From assembly GCA_030041005.1 (NCBI GenBank), contig JASHOR010000131.1, positions 124,001 to 188,000 of the forward strand: 64,000 nucleotides of DNA, written 5' to 3'. This DNA comes from Xanthobacteraceae bacterium. GTDB lineage: Bacteria > Pseudomonadota > Alphaproteobacteria > Rhizobiales > Xanthobacteraceae. The translations under genes and the position numbers were made by a program. This document shows, one piece after another, positions 1-7,629 of this stretch. The notes under the pieces were generated by a model that was given only the letters and a program-made list of their open reading frames with translations, made no database searches and was not told where the DNA came from. Position 1 is the stretch's first letter; each line of letters opens with the position of its first letter.

Positions 1-356
1 AACGGGCCGCGCTCGAACGGGTGATTGCGCAGCACGCCGCCGCCGTCATCACCACGGCCGGCGGCATCGTCGCCGATCCGGAAACTTATGCGCTGCTGCT
101 TCGGCGCACCCACACGGTCTGGATCAAGGCGCGTCCAGAGGATCACATGAGCCGGGTGATGGCACAGGGCGACTTCCGGCCCATGGCGCAAAACCGCGAA
201 GCCATGGCCGACCTGATGGCGATCCTCGAAGCCCGCCGTGCCGATTATGCTCGCGCCGAGGCCGAAATGGATACGTCGGGCGACGGCGTGGAGCGGAGTT
301 TTGCGAAGCTGCTTGGCATCGTCACGTCGTGGCTTGGGTCGGACCAAGCGGTGTGA
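1..356 (+). CDS. boxR: BoxR/BzdR-type transcriptional regulator, C-terminal part (partial)
   Basis: The 5' end lies outside the window; the frame is open from base 3. About 117 residues remain. They resemble the shikimate-kinase-like effector domain at the C-terminus of BzdR/BoxR regulators, which join an N-terminal helix-turn-helix domain to a domain that senses benzoyl-CoA. Visible segments are ITTAGGIVADPETY and the arginine/aspartate-rich stretch MSRVMAQGDFRPM. The helix-turn-helix part is not visible, so a true shikimate kinase is the alternative, but the neighbouring boxC and boxB genes favour the regulator. It would be expected to repress box genes until benzoyl-CoA accumulates. Confidence 0.75.
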   Translation, partial: RAALERVIAQHAAAVITTAGGIVADPETYALLLRRTHTVWIKARPEDHMSRVMAQGDFRPMAQNREAMADLMAILEARRADYARAEAEMDTSGDGVERSFAKLLGIVTSWLGSDQAV

Positions 357-389
357 CACTGCCGCCGACGTATCGACAGAGTTTTGATC

Positions 390-1223
390 ATGAGTCTTGC
401 AGACACCGGCTTTCTCGATCTTGCGCCGATGCGGCTCGAATACCGCATGATCGGGCCGCGACCCGAGTCGGCGCCGACCGTGGTCATGCTGCACGAGGGG
501 CTCGGTTCGGTGGCGCTGTGGGGCAGTTTTCCGGAAAAACTCGCAGCGGCCACCGGGCTCGGAGTTTTTCTCTACTCGCGCGCCGGTTACGGCCGATCGA
601 GCCCGGGGCGATTGCCGCGCTCGGTCTCATTCATGCATGAAGAGGCGATGGACGTGCTGCCGCGCGTGCTGGCGGCGATCGGCTTCCAGCGCGGCCTCCT
701 GTTCGGCCACAGCGACGGCGCCTCGATCGCAGCCATCTACGCCGGCTCGGTTCAGGATCACCGCGTGCGCGGTCTGGTGCTGATTGCGCCGCACTTTTTC
801 ACCGAGGACATGGGGATCACCGAGATTCGCCGCGCCCGCGAGGCCTTCGATTCTGGGGTGTTGCGCGAGAAGCTGAGCCGCTGGCACAGCGATGTCGATT
901 GCGCTTTCCGCTCCTGGAGCGAACCCTGGCTCGATCCGCAATTTCGCAGGTGGGACATCACCGAAGCGCTCGGCTACATCCGCGTGCCAATCCTGATCGT
1001 GCAGGGCGAGCAAGACCAGTACGGCACCCTCAAGCAGATCGAGACCGCGAAGGAGGAGTGCTTCTGTCCGGTCGATGCCGCGGTGCTGCCGGGTATCCGC
1101 CACGACCCCTGCCGCGAAGCGCCCGAACTCACGCTCACGGCGGTGGTGGATTTCATCAATCGGCTCTTGCACGATCATCGCGAAGGTCTGAGCCGCTCGG
1201 GGGCGAGGATTGCAATCATGTGA
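390..1223 (+). CDS. alpha/beta-fold hydrolase of the box cluster
   Basis: This 277-residue protein has the alpha/beta-hydrolase pattern: an oxyanion-loop segment VVMLHEGLGSVALWG near residue 30, the nucleophile elbow GHSDG (serine nucleophile) near residue 107, an acid candidate in VQGEQDQYG and a late histidine in GIRHDPC. Such hydrolases are often found in aerobic benzoyl-CoA clusters, where thioester or lactone hydrolysis has been suggested; the substrate is not shown here. ATG at 390 is preferred to an upstream TTG at 384. The gene follows the regulator by about 30 bases, suggesting co-transcription. Its stop codon touches the target site of the downstream insertion sequence, so the coding region is intact but separated from boxC. 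Confidence 0.8.
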   Translation: MSLADTGFLDLAPMRLEYRMIGPRPESAPTVVMLHEGLGSVALWGSFPEKLAAATGLGVFLYSRAGYGRSSPGRLPRSVSFMHEEAMDVLPRVLAAIGFQRGLLFGHSDGASIAAIYAGSVQDHRVRGLVLIAPHFFTEDMGITEIRRAREAFDSGVLREKLSRWHSDVDCAFRSWSEPWLDPQFRRWDITEALGYIRVPILIVQGEQDQYGTLKQIETAKEECFCPVDAAVLPGIRHDPCREAPELTLTAVVDFINRLLHDHREGLSRSGARIAIM

Positions 1224-1231
1224 ATTATAAT
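1224..1231. repeat. left 8-bp target-site duplication ATTATAAT
   Basis: The octamer ATTATAAT occurs here and again at 3338-3345, on either side of the IS1595-type element. Eight bases is the duplication length of IS1595 elements, and they favour AT-rich targets. The octamer is its own reverse complement, so it also makes the inverted repeats look longer than they are. Confidence 0.6.
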
Positions 1232-1296
1232 CACGATATGTGACTTGCCGTACCCACCACAAAATAGGGCGCGACGCGCGGCACGTTTTTTAGAAG

Positions 1297-1467
1297 CTAA
1301 TCGCCTTTTGGGTTGCGCTGTTGGCGCGCCATTTCGCGGACGATCCGATCAAAGGCGTCGGATCGTTCGTCGGCGCCGACTTCCCGAGCGGCTTCCTTGA
1401 ACCGCTCGGATTGGCGCTTGTCACTGATCTTCGGCTTTCGCTTTTGTTTCTCGCCGCGTTTTCCCAT
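1297..1467 (-). CDS. small basic protein carried by the IS1595 element
   Basis: This 56-residue product starts MGKRGEKQKRKPKISDK and ends RQQRNPKGD. It is very rich in Lys and Arg at the N-terminus, with a helical second half (SDAFDRIVREMARQQ). It lies immediately downstream of the transposase on the same strand (8-base gap) and inside the element, so it is probably translated from the same transcript. I do not recognise a family by motif. A nucleic-acid-binding accessory or passenger protein is conceivable from charge alone, but no function is shown. Confidence 0.55.
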   Translation of the reverse strand: MGKRGEKQKRKPKISDKRQSERFKEAAREVGADERSDAFDRIVREMARQQRNPKGD

Positions 1468-1475
1468 AGGGCCTC

Positions 1476-2432
1476 TCAGTGATGAGGCGTTCGATATGTC
1501 AGGCGCTTGCCGACGATGCCCTTGAGTGCGCGGTCTGCCCGCGCCACGTCGTTAACGCCCAACCCGATTCGGTTGCTGTAGCGAAAATCAAATTCTGCCA
1601 GATAGCGATGCAAATGCTTTTCCTTGCAGTGCTGATACACGCCCTTCATGCCGCGCTTGAAGACAGAGTAGTAATTTTCGACCGTGTTGCTGTGGATGTT
1701 CCCGTCGCGGACGTATTCGCCGATGCTGTGGCGGACGGCATCATGCGCCGCGAAGTCCTTGCCGATTGCGTTGTAGTGCCGCGCCTCATCGGTCATCAGG
1801 TGAGTCTCACGTAACACGTTCGCGCGCACGATGGGTGCGATGTCGTCCATCTTCATGCCGTCGATATGGAAACTGCGGGCCGATCCGCCACGTTCCACCA
1901 GAGTCAGCACAGCGTTTTTGTGGTGTGCGCCACCGCGCTTCACCGGCTTACCTTCAATCCGGCCAATGTAGGTTTCGTCAGATTCGACGATCTTGCCCGC
2001 GCCGCCCATTGGCTCCATGCCCAGCACGCGCATGGCCTCACGCACGCGGTGCGACATGAACCATGCGGTTTTGAGGGTGACGCCCAAGGTCCGCGAAAGC
2101 TGATTCGAACTGATGCCCTTTTTGCTGGAGGCCATCAGGTGCACGCATTGTAGCCACAGGCGCAGCGGTAGGTGAGAGGATTCGAACACGGTCCCGACAG
2201 TCACCCGGAAGGGCTTCCGGCATTGGTAGCACTTGTAAACACCAACGCGGGTGCTCTTGCCGCCCATCTTGCTGATTCGGTCGTGCTGGCCGCAGCGGGG
2301 ACAAACCGGGCCGTTGGGCCACAGCCGTGCCTCTAGGTAAGCATACGCGGCTTCTTCGTCGTGGAAGTGTTTGGCGTCCAAAACAGAGGCCTGCATGACA
2401 ACCACTTTCATTCGCTGAAATCGAGATAACAT
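1476..2432 (-). CDS. IS1595 family transposase (ISXO2-like)
   Basis: The 318-residue frame has the layout of IS1595 transposases: an N-terminal zinc ribbon (CPRCGQ ... CYQCRK, about residues 43-66), a helical DNA-binding part, then the ISXO2 catalytic region with DETYIGR (first Asp near residue 153), MTDEARHY (second Asp) and the final NTVENYYSVFKRGMKG block carrying the acidic third residue. The conserved ending HRYLAEFDFRYSNR is present. The frame is full length with no stop or frameshift, so the enzyme may be active. A start at the ATG at 2396 is also possible; no strong ribosome-binding site decides between them. Confidence 0.92.
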   Translation of the reverse strand: MLSRFQRMKVVVMQASVLDAKHFHDEEAAYAYLEARLWPNGPVCPRCGQHDRISKMGGKSTRVGVYKCYQCRKPFRVTVGTVFESSHLPLRLWLQCVHLMASSKKGISSNQLSRTLGVTLKTAWFMSHRVREAMRVLGMEPMGGAGKIVESDETYIGRIEGKPVKRGGAHHKNAVLTLVERGGSARSFHIDGMKMDDIAPIVRANVLRETHLMTDEARHYNAIGKDFAAHDAVRHSIGEYVRDGNIHSNTVENYYSVFKRGMKGVYQHCKEKHLHRYLAEFDFRYSNRIGLGVNDVARADRALKGIVGKRLTYRTPHH

Positions 2433-2437
2433 TGACT

Positions 2438-2460
2438 GTTGGGTACGTCAAGTGCTGACA
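2438..2460. repeat. internal copy of the IS terminal-repeat core
   Basis: Read on the minus strand, this segment contains ACTTGACGTACCCAAC just upstream of the transposase start. It matches the left-end core ACTTGCCGTACCCACC (1243-1258) at 14 of 16 positions. It could be a second transposase-binding site, a promoter-proximal autoregulatory site, or the old outer end of a smaller transposase-only unit. Confidence 0.5.
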
Positions 2461-2723
2461 AAAAAATAAATGAGCGGAACGTTGATTCAATGGCAAACGT
2501 TGAGTTTTTCACCATATCTTGCTAGGCCCTAGACGCAGCAACACCCCCGCCGCGATGCATCTTGGTCGGGGGTGGTGCTTCCTTCTCCGCCATACCACGG
2601 CGGCGGCGCTAGCGGGGGTCGTTACTTCCCACCATTTGGGCCACGGGAGATCGCCGTGGCCCAAACTCTATCCGGGGACCGCAGGCTCCTTCCAAGCACC
2701 TACACCGGCCTCCACCAGGGGAC

Positions 2724-3134
2724 CTAAGCGGCCGTGTCCCCTGAAGCTGCTTTCGACGGTTTGAGGCGGTAATTGCCCTTCCCGTCGCCTTCCACAGCAT
2801 CCTTCATCCGCCAGAGGCGCTTGCCGAGCGCCTTCTTAGGGTCATCGGCGTCTTTCATCAGACCCTTTGATTGGAGATGGGTGAGGATCGTTTTCTTTTG
2901 GGTAAAACCTCGATGGGTGAGGAAGGCTCGGATTTCCTTGTGCGTTGCATCCTCATCGCCCGTCTCGCCAGGGCTCCCACCATCACTCGGCGCTGGCGTC
3001 CCCTCAGCGGCGAAGCGCTTCAAAACCTCGCGAAGTAACTCAGCCTGCTTCCAGCGGGGGTCCTTTTGGAGTTCCCGCTCTAGCCCCGCGAGCTTCGCCT
3101 TGGTCGCCTCGATGAAAGGATCGATTCGTTCCAT
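2724..3134 (-). CDS. hypothetical passenger protein of the IS element
   Basis: This 136-residue protein starts MERIDPFIEATKAKLAGLER and is preceded by an AGAGG ribosome-binding site four bases from the ATG. Residues 1-45 look like an amphipathic or coiled-coil helix. An acidic Ser/Gly/Pro linker follows (about 46-62). The C-terminal third (HKEIRAFLTHRGFTQKKTI ... LWRMKDAVEGDGKGNYRLK) has the helix-helix-strand pattern of a small winged-helix fold. No catalytic motif is visible. It lies between the inverted repeats, on the transposase strand, separated from it by about 290 bases. It is therefore a passenger gene; its role is unknown and a DNA-binding function is only inference. Confidence 0.6.
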   Translation of the reverse strand: MERIDPFIEATKAKLAGLERELQKDPRWKQAELLREVLKRFAAEGTPAPSDGGSPGETGDEDATHKEIRAFLTHRGFTQKKTILTHLQSKGLMKDADDPKKALGKRLWRMKDAVEGDGKGNYRLKPSKAASGDTAA

Positions 3135-3222
3135 GTCGCCTCTGTAGCGCCTCAGCTTCGCCGCGTCAATTTCAAACGCGGCGAACTGAGGGGCGACTTC
3201 GGCGACGGTGCGGCGACCTGAG

Positions 3223-3254
3223 GTGTCTAGGGTGTCTAGGTGTCTAGGGTGTCT
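3223..3254. repeat. short tandem repeat GTGTCTAGG, about four copies
   Basis: The nonamer GTGTCTAGG or a close variant is repeated head-to-tail, one unit lacking a base, near the right end of the IS element. It lies between the passenger gene and the right terminal repeat. Copy-number slippage or a protein-binding array are both possible. Confidence 0.6.
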
Positions 3255-3337
3255 TGTTTCCGGCAGCAGCCGCAGTAGGGGAATCCGCCACTCAGCTCCT
3301 ACCCCTTGTGGGTGGGTACGCCATCGACAATATCGGC

Positions 3338-3345
3338 ATTATAAT
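3338..3345. repeat. right 8-bp target-site duplication ATTATAAT
   Basis: This copy is identical to 1224-1231. Removing the element and one octamer restores TGAATTATAATTCA, a perfect 14-bp palindrome starting at the stop codon of the alpha/beta hydrolase gene. Confidence 0.6.
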
Positions 3346-3366
3346 TCATATTCAGAATTGATAAGC

Positions 3367-3410
3367 TTGACTACAGACTAATGTAATGCATTATATTTCA
3401 TAATCTTGCA
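3367..3410 (+). promoter_or_regulatory. boxC promoter with BoxR/BzdR-type operator
   Basis: TTGACT at 3367-3372 and TTATAT at 3391-3396 (18-bp spacing) form a plausible vegetative promoter. Over and after the -10 lie TGCA (3387-3390), TTCA (3397-3400) and TGCA (3407-3410), three half-sites spaced exactly 10 bp, i.e. TGCA-N6-TTCA-N6-TGCA. BzdR/BoxR proteins are known to bind direct TGCA repeats separated by six bases. The middle site is degenerate. A regulator bound here would cover the -10 and the start point, which fits repression. The promoter lies outside the IS element. Confidence 0.55.
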
Positions 3411-3421
3411 GCCGAGGCTTT

Positions 3422-5119
3422 ATGGCTGACCCCGCAAACAACGGCCGCGTTTTGGCGGACGGCAAGCAGCGGATCGACTTCCAGACCGAGCCCGCGCGCT
3501 ACCGCCACTGGAAGCTCAACGTCGACGGCGACGTCGCGACGCTGACGATGGATGTCGACGAGAAGGGCGCGCTGTTCGACGGCTACGACCTGAAGCTGAA
3601 TTCCTACGATCTCGGCGTCGATATCGAACTCGCCGACGCGTTCGAACGGCTGCGGTTCGAGCATCCGCACGTGCGCGTCGTGGTGCTGCGCTCGGGCAAG
3701 CCGCGGGTTTTCTCCGCCGGCGCCAATATCCGCATGCTCGCCGGGGCGACCCACGCGCACAAAGTCAACTTCTGCAAATTCACCAACGAGACGCGGAACG
3801 GCATCGAGGATTTTTCTGAGAATTCCGGCGTCGCCACCATCTGCGCCATCAACGGTACCGCCGCCGGCGGCGGCTACGAACTGGCATTGGCGGCCGACCA
3901 TATCATGCTGGTGGACGACGGTTCCGCGTCGGTGGCGCTTCCCGAACTGCCGCTTCTCGCCGTGCTGCCCGGCACCGGCGGCCTCACGCGCGTCTCCGAC
4001 AAACGCAAAGTGCGCCGCGACCATGCCGACGTCTTCTGCACCACCGAGGAAGGCGTCAAGGGCCGGCGCGCGCTCGATTGGCGGCTCGTGGATGAGCTGG
4101 TGCCCGGCTCCAAATTCGAGGAGGCGATTGCGGCGCGCGCGCGCGAGTTTGCCGTGAAGCCGGCGCGCGAGCGAGGCGATGCCGGCATCAAATTGACGCC
4201 GCTCGCGCGTGCCTTCAGCGCCGACGCGGTCGAATATGGTTCGCTTACCGTCGAACTCGATCGCCCGCATCGGCTCGCCGCCATCACGCTGCGCGGGCCG
4301 GCGAGCCCACCACCGCGTTCGACCGAGGCCATGGCTGCGCTCGGAGCGGACTTCTGGCCGCTCAAGCTCGCGCGCGAACTCGACGACGCCATCCTGAATA
4401 TCAGGCTCAACGAGCTTGATGTTGCCGCGATCGTGTTCAAGTCGGCCGGAGAGCCGGAGCAGGTGCTTGCCTACGAGCGGTTCCTGGACGACAACAAGGA
4501 CTATTGGCTGGCGCGCGAAATCCGTCTTTTGTGGAAGCGCGTGCTCAAGCGCGTCGATCTCACCTCGCGCTCGCTTGTCACGCTCATCGAGCCGGGGTCC
4601 TGCTTTGCCGGGACGCTCGCGGAATTGCCGTTCGCCAGCGACCGATCGTACATGTTGATCGGCGCCCGTCAGGGCGACAACAGGCCAGCGGCGGCGCTCG
4701 CGCTGAGTGAGGCGAATTTCGGCGCCTACCCGATGTGCAACGGGCTTACGCGGCTCGCCAGTCGTTTTTTGGCAAGGCCGTCCGACCTCGATGCGGCAAA
4801 GGCCGAGTGCGGCAACAAGCTCGATGCGGAGACCGCACAAAAACTCGGGCTTGTCACTTTCGCGCTCGACGATATCGACTGGGACGACGAGTTGCGGGTC
4901 TTTCTCGAAGAGCGCGCAAGCTTCTCGCCCGACGCGCTCACCGGCATGGAAGCCAATCTGCGCTTCGCCGGGCCGGAAACGATGGAATCGAAAATCTTCG
5001 CGCGCCTGACCGCATGGCAGAACTGGATCTTCCAGCGCCCCAACGCCATCGGCGAGGACGGGGCGCTCAAGCGCTACGGCAGCGGGCAGAAGCCGGCATT
5101 TGATACGAGGAGAGTTTGA
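3422..5119 (+). CDS. boxC: 2,3-epoxybenzoyl-CoA dihydrolase (benzoyl-CoA-dihydrodiol lyase)
   Basis: BoxC opens the ring of 2,3-epoxybenzoyl-CoA hydrolytically, giving 3,4-dehydroadipyl-CoA semialdehyde and formate. The 565-residue product has the family length and two crotonase-like halves. The first contains VVVLRSGKPRVFSAGANIRM (about residues 83-102) and the oxyanion-hole segment INGTAAGGGYELALAADH (about 143-160), typical of enoyl-CoA hydratase-type CoA binding. A second, diverged half follows after about residue 270. The start ATG has GAGG five bases upstream. boxB follows after 66 bases. The protein is soluble. The family match is strong over its whole length. Confidence 0.95.
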   Translation: MADPANNGRVLADGKQRIDFQTEPARYRHWKLNVDGDVATLTMDVDEKGALFDGYDLKLNSYDLGVDIELADAFERLRFEHPHVRVVVLRSGKPRVFSAGANIRMLAGATHAHKVNFCKFTNETRNGIEDFSENSGVATICAINGTAAGGGYELALAADHIMLVDDGSASVALPELPLLAVLPGTGGLTRVSDKRKVRRDHADVFCTTEEGVKGRRALDWRLVDELVPGSKFEEAIAARAREFAVKPARERGDAGIKLTPLARAFSADAVEYGSLTVELDRPHRLAAITLRGPASPPPRSTEAMAALGADFWPLKLARELDDAILNIRLNELDVAAIVFKSAGEPEQVLAYERFLDDNKDYWLAREIRLLWKRVLKRVDLTSRSLVTLIEPGSCFAGTLAELPFASDRSYMLIGARQGDNRPAAALALSEANFGAYPMCNGLTRLASRFLARPSDLDAAKAECGNKLDAETAQKLGLVTFALDDIDWDDELRVFLEERASFSPDALTGMEANLRFAGPETMESKIFARLTAWQNWIFQRPNAIGEDGALKRYGSGQKPAFDTRRV

Positions 5120-5127
5120 GCCAATCG

Positions 5128-5150
5128 CCTCTCCCGCAAGCTGGGAGAGG
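5128..5150. repeat. hairpin between boxC and boxB
   Basis: CCTCTCCC (5128-5135) and GGGAGAGG (5143-5150) form a perfect 8-bp stem with a 7-base loop. No T-run follows, so it is not a simple terminator. It could protect or process the boxCB mRNA, or be one of the mobile palindromes common in this window; the related purine/pyrimidine hairpin in rluA (43092-43114) supports the latter. Confidence 0.6.
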
Positions 5151-5185
5151 GAGAGGACACTGGAGCACAGCACCAGGAGCGGCCG

Positions 5186-6631
5186 ATGGATATTCAACAC
5201 GTCGATTACACCACCCTGATCCCTAACAACGTCAATCTCGCCGAAGACCGGCAGGTTCTCCGCGCGCTGGAAAACTGGCATCCGGGCTATATCGATTGGT
5301 GGATGGACATGGGGCCGGAGGGGTTCCAGCAGGCGCTGGTCTATCTGCGCACCGCCGTCTCGGTCGATCCGAAAGGATGGGCGAAGTTCGACTACGTGAA
5401 AATGCCCGACTATCGCTGGGGCATTCTGCTGGCGCCCAAAGAAGAGAACCGCACCATCGCGTTCGGCCGTCACCGTGGTGAGCCGGCGTGGCAGGACGTG
5501 CCCGGCGAATATCGCGCCATGCTGCGACGGCTGGTCGTCATCCAGGGCGATACCGAGCCCGCGTCGGTGGAACAGCAGCGCCATCTCGGCCATACCGCCC
5601 CGTCGCTCTATGACCTGCGCAACGTCTTCCAGGTCAATGTCGAGGAGGGACGCCATCTGTGGGCGATGGTTTATCTGCTGCAGAAATATTTCGGCCGTGA
5701 CGGCCGCGAGGAAGCCGCCGAGCTGCTGCAGCGCCGGTCGGGCGACGCCGACAAGCCGCGCATGCTCGGCGCCTTCAACGAGGCAACGCCGGACTGGCTG
5801 TCGTTCCACATGTTCACGTTCTTCACGGATCGTGACGGGAAGATGCAATTGGAGAGTCTGGCGCAGTCGGGCTTCGATCCGCTGTCGCGTACCTGCCGCT
5901 TCATGTTGACCGAGGAGGCGCATCACATGTTCGTCGGCGAGACCGGCGTCGGGCGCACCATCCAGCGCACCTGCGAGGCGATGAAGGCGGCCGGCATCGA
6001 GGACCCTAACGATATCGATAAAATCCGCGGTCTCGGCGTCATCGACCTGCCGACCATGCAGCGCAAGCTCAACCTGCATTATTCGCTGTCGCTCGACCTG
6101 TTCGGCTCCGAGGTTTCGACCAACGCCGCCAACACGTTCACCGCCGGGCTCAAGGGCCGCTTCCAGGAAACGAAAATCCAGGACGATCACCGGCTGGAGA
6201 ACGCCACCTACCCGGTGCTGAAGCTCGTCGGCGGCGAGATCAAGCGCGTGGACGAGCCGGCGCTGACCGCGATCAACATGCGGCTGCGCGACGACTACAC
6301 CGCCGATTGCCAGCGCGGTCTCGACCGCTGGAACAAGATCGTCGAGAGGATCGGCGTCGCCTTCAGGTTCGAGCTGCCGCATGTCGGCTTCCACCGGCGG
6401 ATCGGCGAGTTCAAGAACGTCAAGGTTACGCCGACCGGCCAGATCGTTGACGAGGTGGGCTGGAAGCGCGACCGCGACAAGTGGCTGCCGACCAGCGATG
6501 ATGGCGATTTCATCGTCAGCCTGATGAAGCCGGTCACCGAGCCCGGCAAATTCGCCAGTTGGATCGCGCCGCCGCGCGTCGGCATCGACAACAAGCCGGG
6601 CGATTTCGAATACGTGAAGATTGCGGCGTAG
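5186..6631 (+). CDS. boxB: benzoyl-CoA 2,3-epoxidase, diiron oxygenase subunit BoxB
   Basis: BoxB is the oxygenase component of the BoxAB system. It inserts one oxygen atom into benzoyl-CoA to give the 2,3-epoxide, with electrons from the reductase BoxA, which is not in this window. The 481 residues match the family length. Diiron-ligand motifs are visible: EEGRH at residues 153-157 and EEAHH at 243-247, both of the E-x-x-H type in a helical, ferritin-like core, with a further Glu/Asp-rich segment near 208-217 (MFTFFTDRDG). It lies downstream of boxC on the same strand, and together they cover two consecutive steps of the pathway. Confidence 0.96.
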   Translation: MDIQHVDYTTLIPNNVNLAEDRQVLRALENWHPGYIDWWMDMGPEGFQQALVYLRTAVSVDPKGWAKFDYVKMPDYRWGILLAPKEENRTIAFGRHRGEPAWQDVPGEYRAMLRRLVVIQGDTEPASVEQQRHLGHTAPSLYDLRNVFQVNVEEGRHLWAMVYLLQKYFGRDGREEAAELLQRRSGDADKPRMLGAFNEATPDWLSFHMFTFFTDRDGKMQLESLAQSGFDPLSRTCRFMLTEEAHHMFVGETGVGRTIQRTCEAMKAAGIEDPNDIDKIRGLGVIDLPTMQRKLNLHYSLSLDLFGSEVSTNAANTFTAGLKGRFQETKIQDDHRLENATYPVLKLVGGEIKRVDEPALTAINMRLRDDYTADCQRGLDRWNKIVERIGVAFRFELPHVGFHRRIGEFKNVKVTPTGQIVDEVGWKRDRDKWLPTSDDGDFIVSLMKPVTEPGKFASWIAPPRVGIDNKPGDFEYVKIAA

Positions 6632-6672
6632 CGTCATTCCGGGTTCGCGCTTCTCGCGCCCCCGGAATGACG
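6632..6672. terminator. bidirectional palindrome between boxB and the creatininase gene
   Basis: CGTCATTCCGGG (6632-6643) pairs perfectly with CCCGGAATGACG (6661-6672); the 17-base loop contains a second GC-rich inverted repeat. It starts at the boxB stop codon and ends just before the stop of the convergent gene, the expected place for a shared terminator. The same 12-base stem ends recur at 42726-42785, so it belongs to a dispersed repeat family. Confidence 0.65.
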
Positions 6673-6674
6673 GC

Positions 6675-7505
6675 TTACAAATCCTTCGGCTCCGCCAGCG
6701 GCCCTTCGCGCAGCCGTGAAAGGTCGAAGCGGTCGATTTCGCGAAGGAGTTCCACGAAGGCCTGCGCGCCTTGCGCCAGCGCCGCTTCTCCCTTCGCCGC
6801 GTTCGCCAGCGTGGCGTTGCCGACCGCGCCGGTCGGATGCAGGTCCTGGGTCATCCAGGCGAAGCCGGCCGGCCGATAAGCCCCGAGCCACTTGAACTCG
6901 CGCGCCATGGCGATGCTTTCGGGTATCGCCTGCGGCGCCAAGTCCATGTGCACCGTCTCCGGCCGGGCCGCGAGCATCAGCGAGGTCTCGATGTCGCCGG
7001 CGTGGATGCCATGCTTCTTCTCCTCGCCCGAGAACGCGCTTTCGGGATAGCCGAACCGGTGCCAGCCGATAGTGACTGCGAGCATGCCGAGCCGCGCGCG
7101 CAGGTCGCGCGCCACCAGTTCCATCGCCGCGACGTTGCCGCCGTGACTGGTGACGAGCACGAGCTTGCGCACTCCGGCGCGGGCCAAGCTCTCGCCAAGC
7201 TCGGTCCAGGCGGCAATCGCGGTCTGTGCCGAGATGGTCAGCGTGCCGGGATAGGACAGATGCTCGACCGAGACGCCGATCCGCTGCACCGGCAGAACCG
7301 TCACCGGCAAATCGTCCGGCAGCAACTTTTGCACCTGCGCCAGATAGGCATCGGCGATAAAGGTATCGACGCCAAGCGGCAGGTGCGGGCCGTGCTGCTC
7401 CACCGCGGCGAGCGGCAGCACCGCGATCCAGCGCACGGTCGCCGCGCCGGCGGCGGCGATCTCCTGCCAGGTCATGTCCATCCAGTTGCGTTTGGGCAGC
7501 GTCAT
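6675..7505 (-). CDS. creatininase family amidohydrolase
   Basis: The 276-residue protein has the creatininase/mycofactocin-MftE fold signature: AVEQHGPHLPLGVD near residue 35 (metal-binding Glu and His), a serine/glycine loop LVTSHGGNVAAM near residue 118, and HAGDIETSLM near residue 167 with the metal-binding glutamate. Family members hydrolyse cyclic amides such as creatinine or formamide-type intermediates of flavin and pyrimidine-related pathways. Specificity cannot be read from the sequence. It is divergent from an ABC importer 125 bases away, which suggests the importer may bring in its substrate or a precursor. Length is normal for the family. Confidence 0.85.
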   Translation of the reverse strand: MTLPKRNWMDMTWQEIAAAGAATVRWIAVLPLAAVEQHGPHLPLGVDTFIADAYLAQVQKLLPDDLPVTVLPVQRIGVSVEHLSYPGTLTISAQTAIAAWTELGESLARAGVRKLVLVTSHGGNVAAMELVARDLRARLGMLAVTIGWHRFGYPESAFSGEEKKHGIHAGDIETSLMLAARPETVHMDLAPQAIPESIAMAREFKWLGAYRPAGFAWMTQDLHPTGAVGNATLANAAKGEAALAQGAQAFVELLREIDRFDLSRLREGPLAEPKDL

Positions 7506-7629
7506 TCGACTTCACTCGCCATCGGGTGCACGCTCACTGTGGGCGGAGCGCGTTCATTCGTAAGCATACTCTGGTCCGGCTTTCGCGATCGTGTTCTATT
7601 CTCGCCCCGCCGCCGCAGAGGAGCAACCA

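Larger units (their letters stand above)
1232..3337 (-). mobile_element. IS1595-family insertion sequence with passenger genes
   Basis: The 2106-bp element carries an ISXO2-type DDE transposase plus two small genes on the same strand. Its ends are related by inversion: 1234-1239 (CGATAT) and 1249-1258 (CGTACCCACC) match, ungapped, the reverse complement of the right end at 3311-3335. The flanking octamers are identical. Including the palindromic target, the visible imperfect inverted repeat covers 1221-1260 and 3309-3348. The element separates the hydrolase from boxC without entering either frame. Members of some IS1595 subgroups are known to carry passenger genes. The exact tips are inferred, because the outermost two bases do not pair. 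Confidence 0.65.

Noticed and set aside
3223-3254. CRISPR-like array
   Set aside because: Units are nine bases with no spacers.
5128-5150. Terminator between boxC and boxB
   Set aside because: A good stem but no T-run; the genes are more likely co-transcribed.
3398-6637. 1079-codon open frame antisense to boxC and boxB
   Set aside because: It lies entirely opposite two clear genes, has no family pattern and an Arg/Leu/Asp-rich composition typical of antisense frames in GC-rich DNA.
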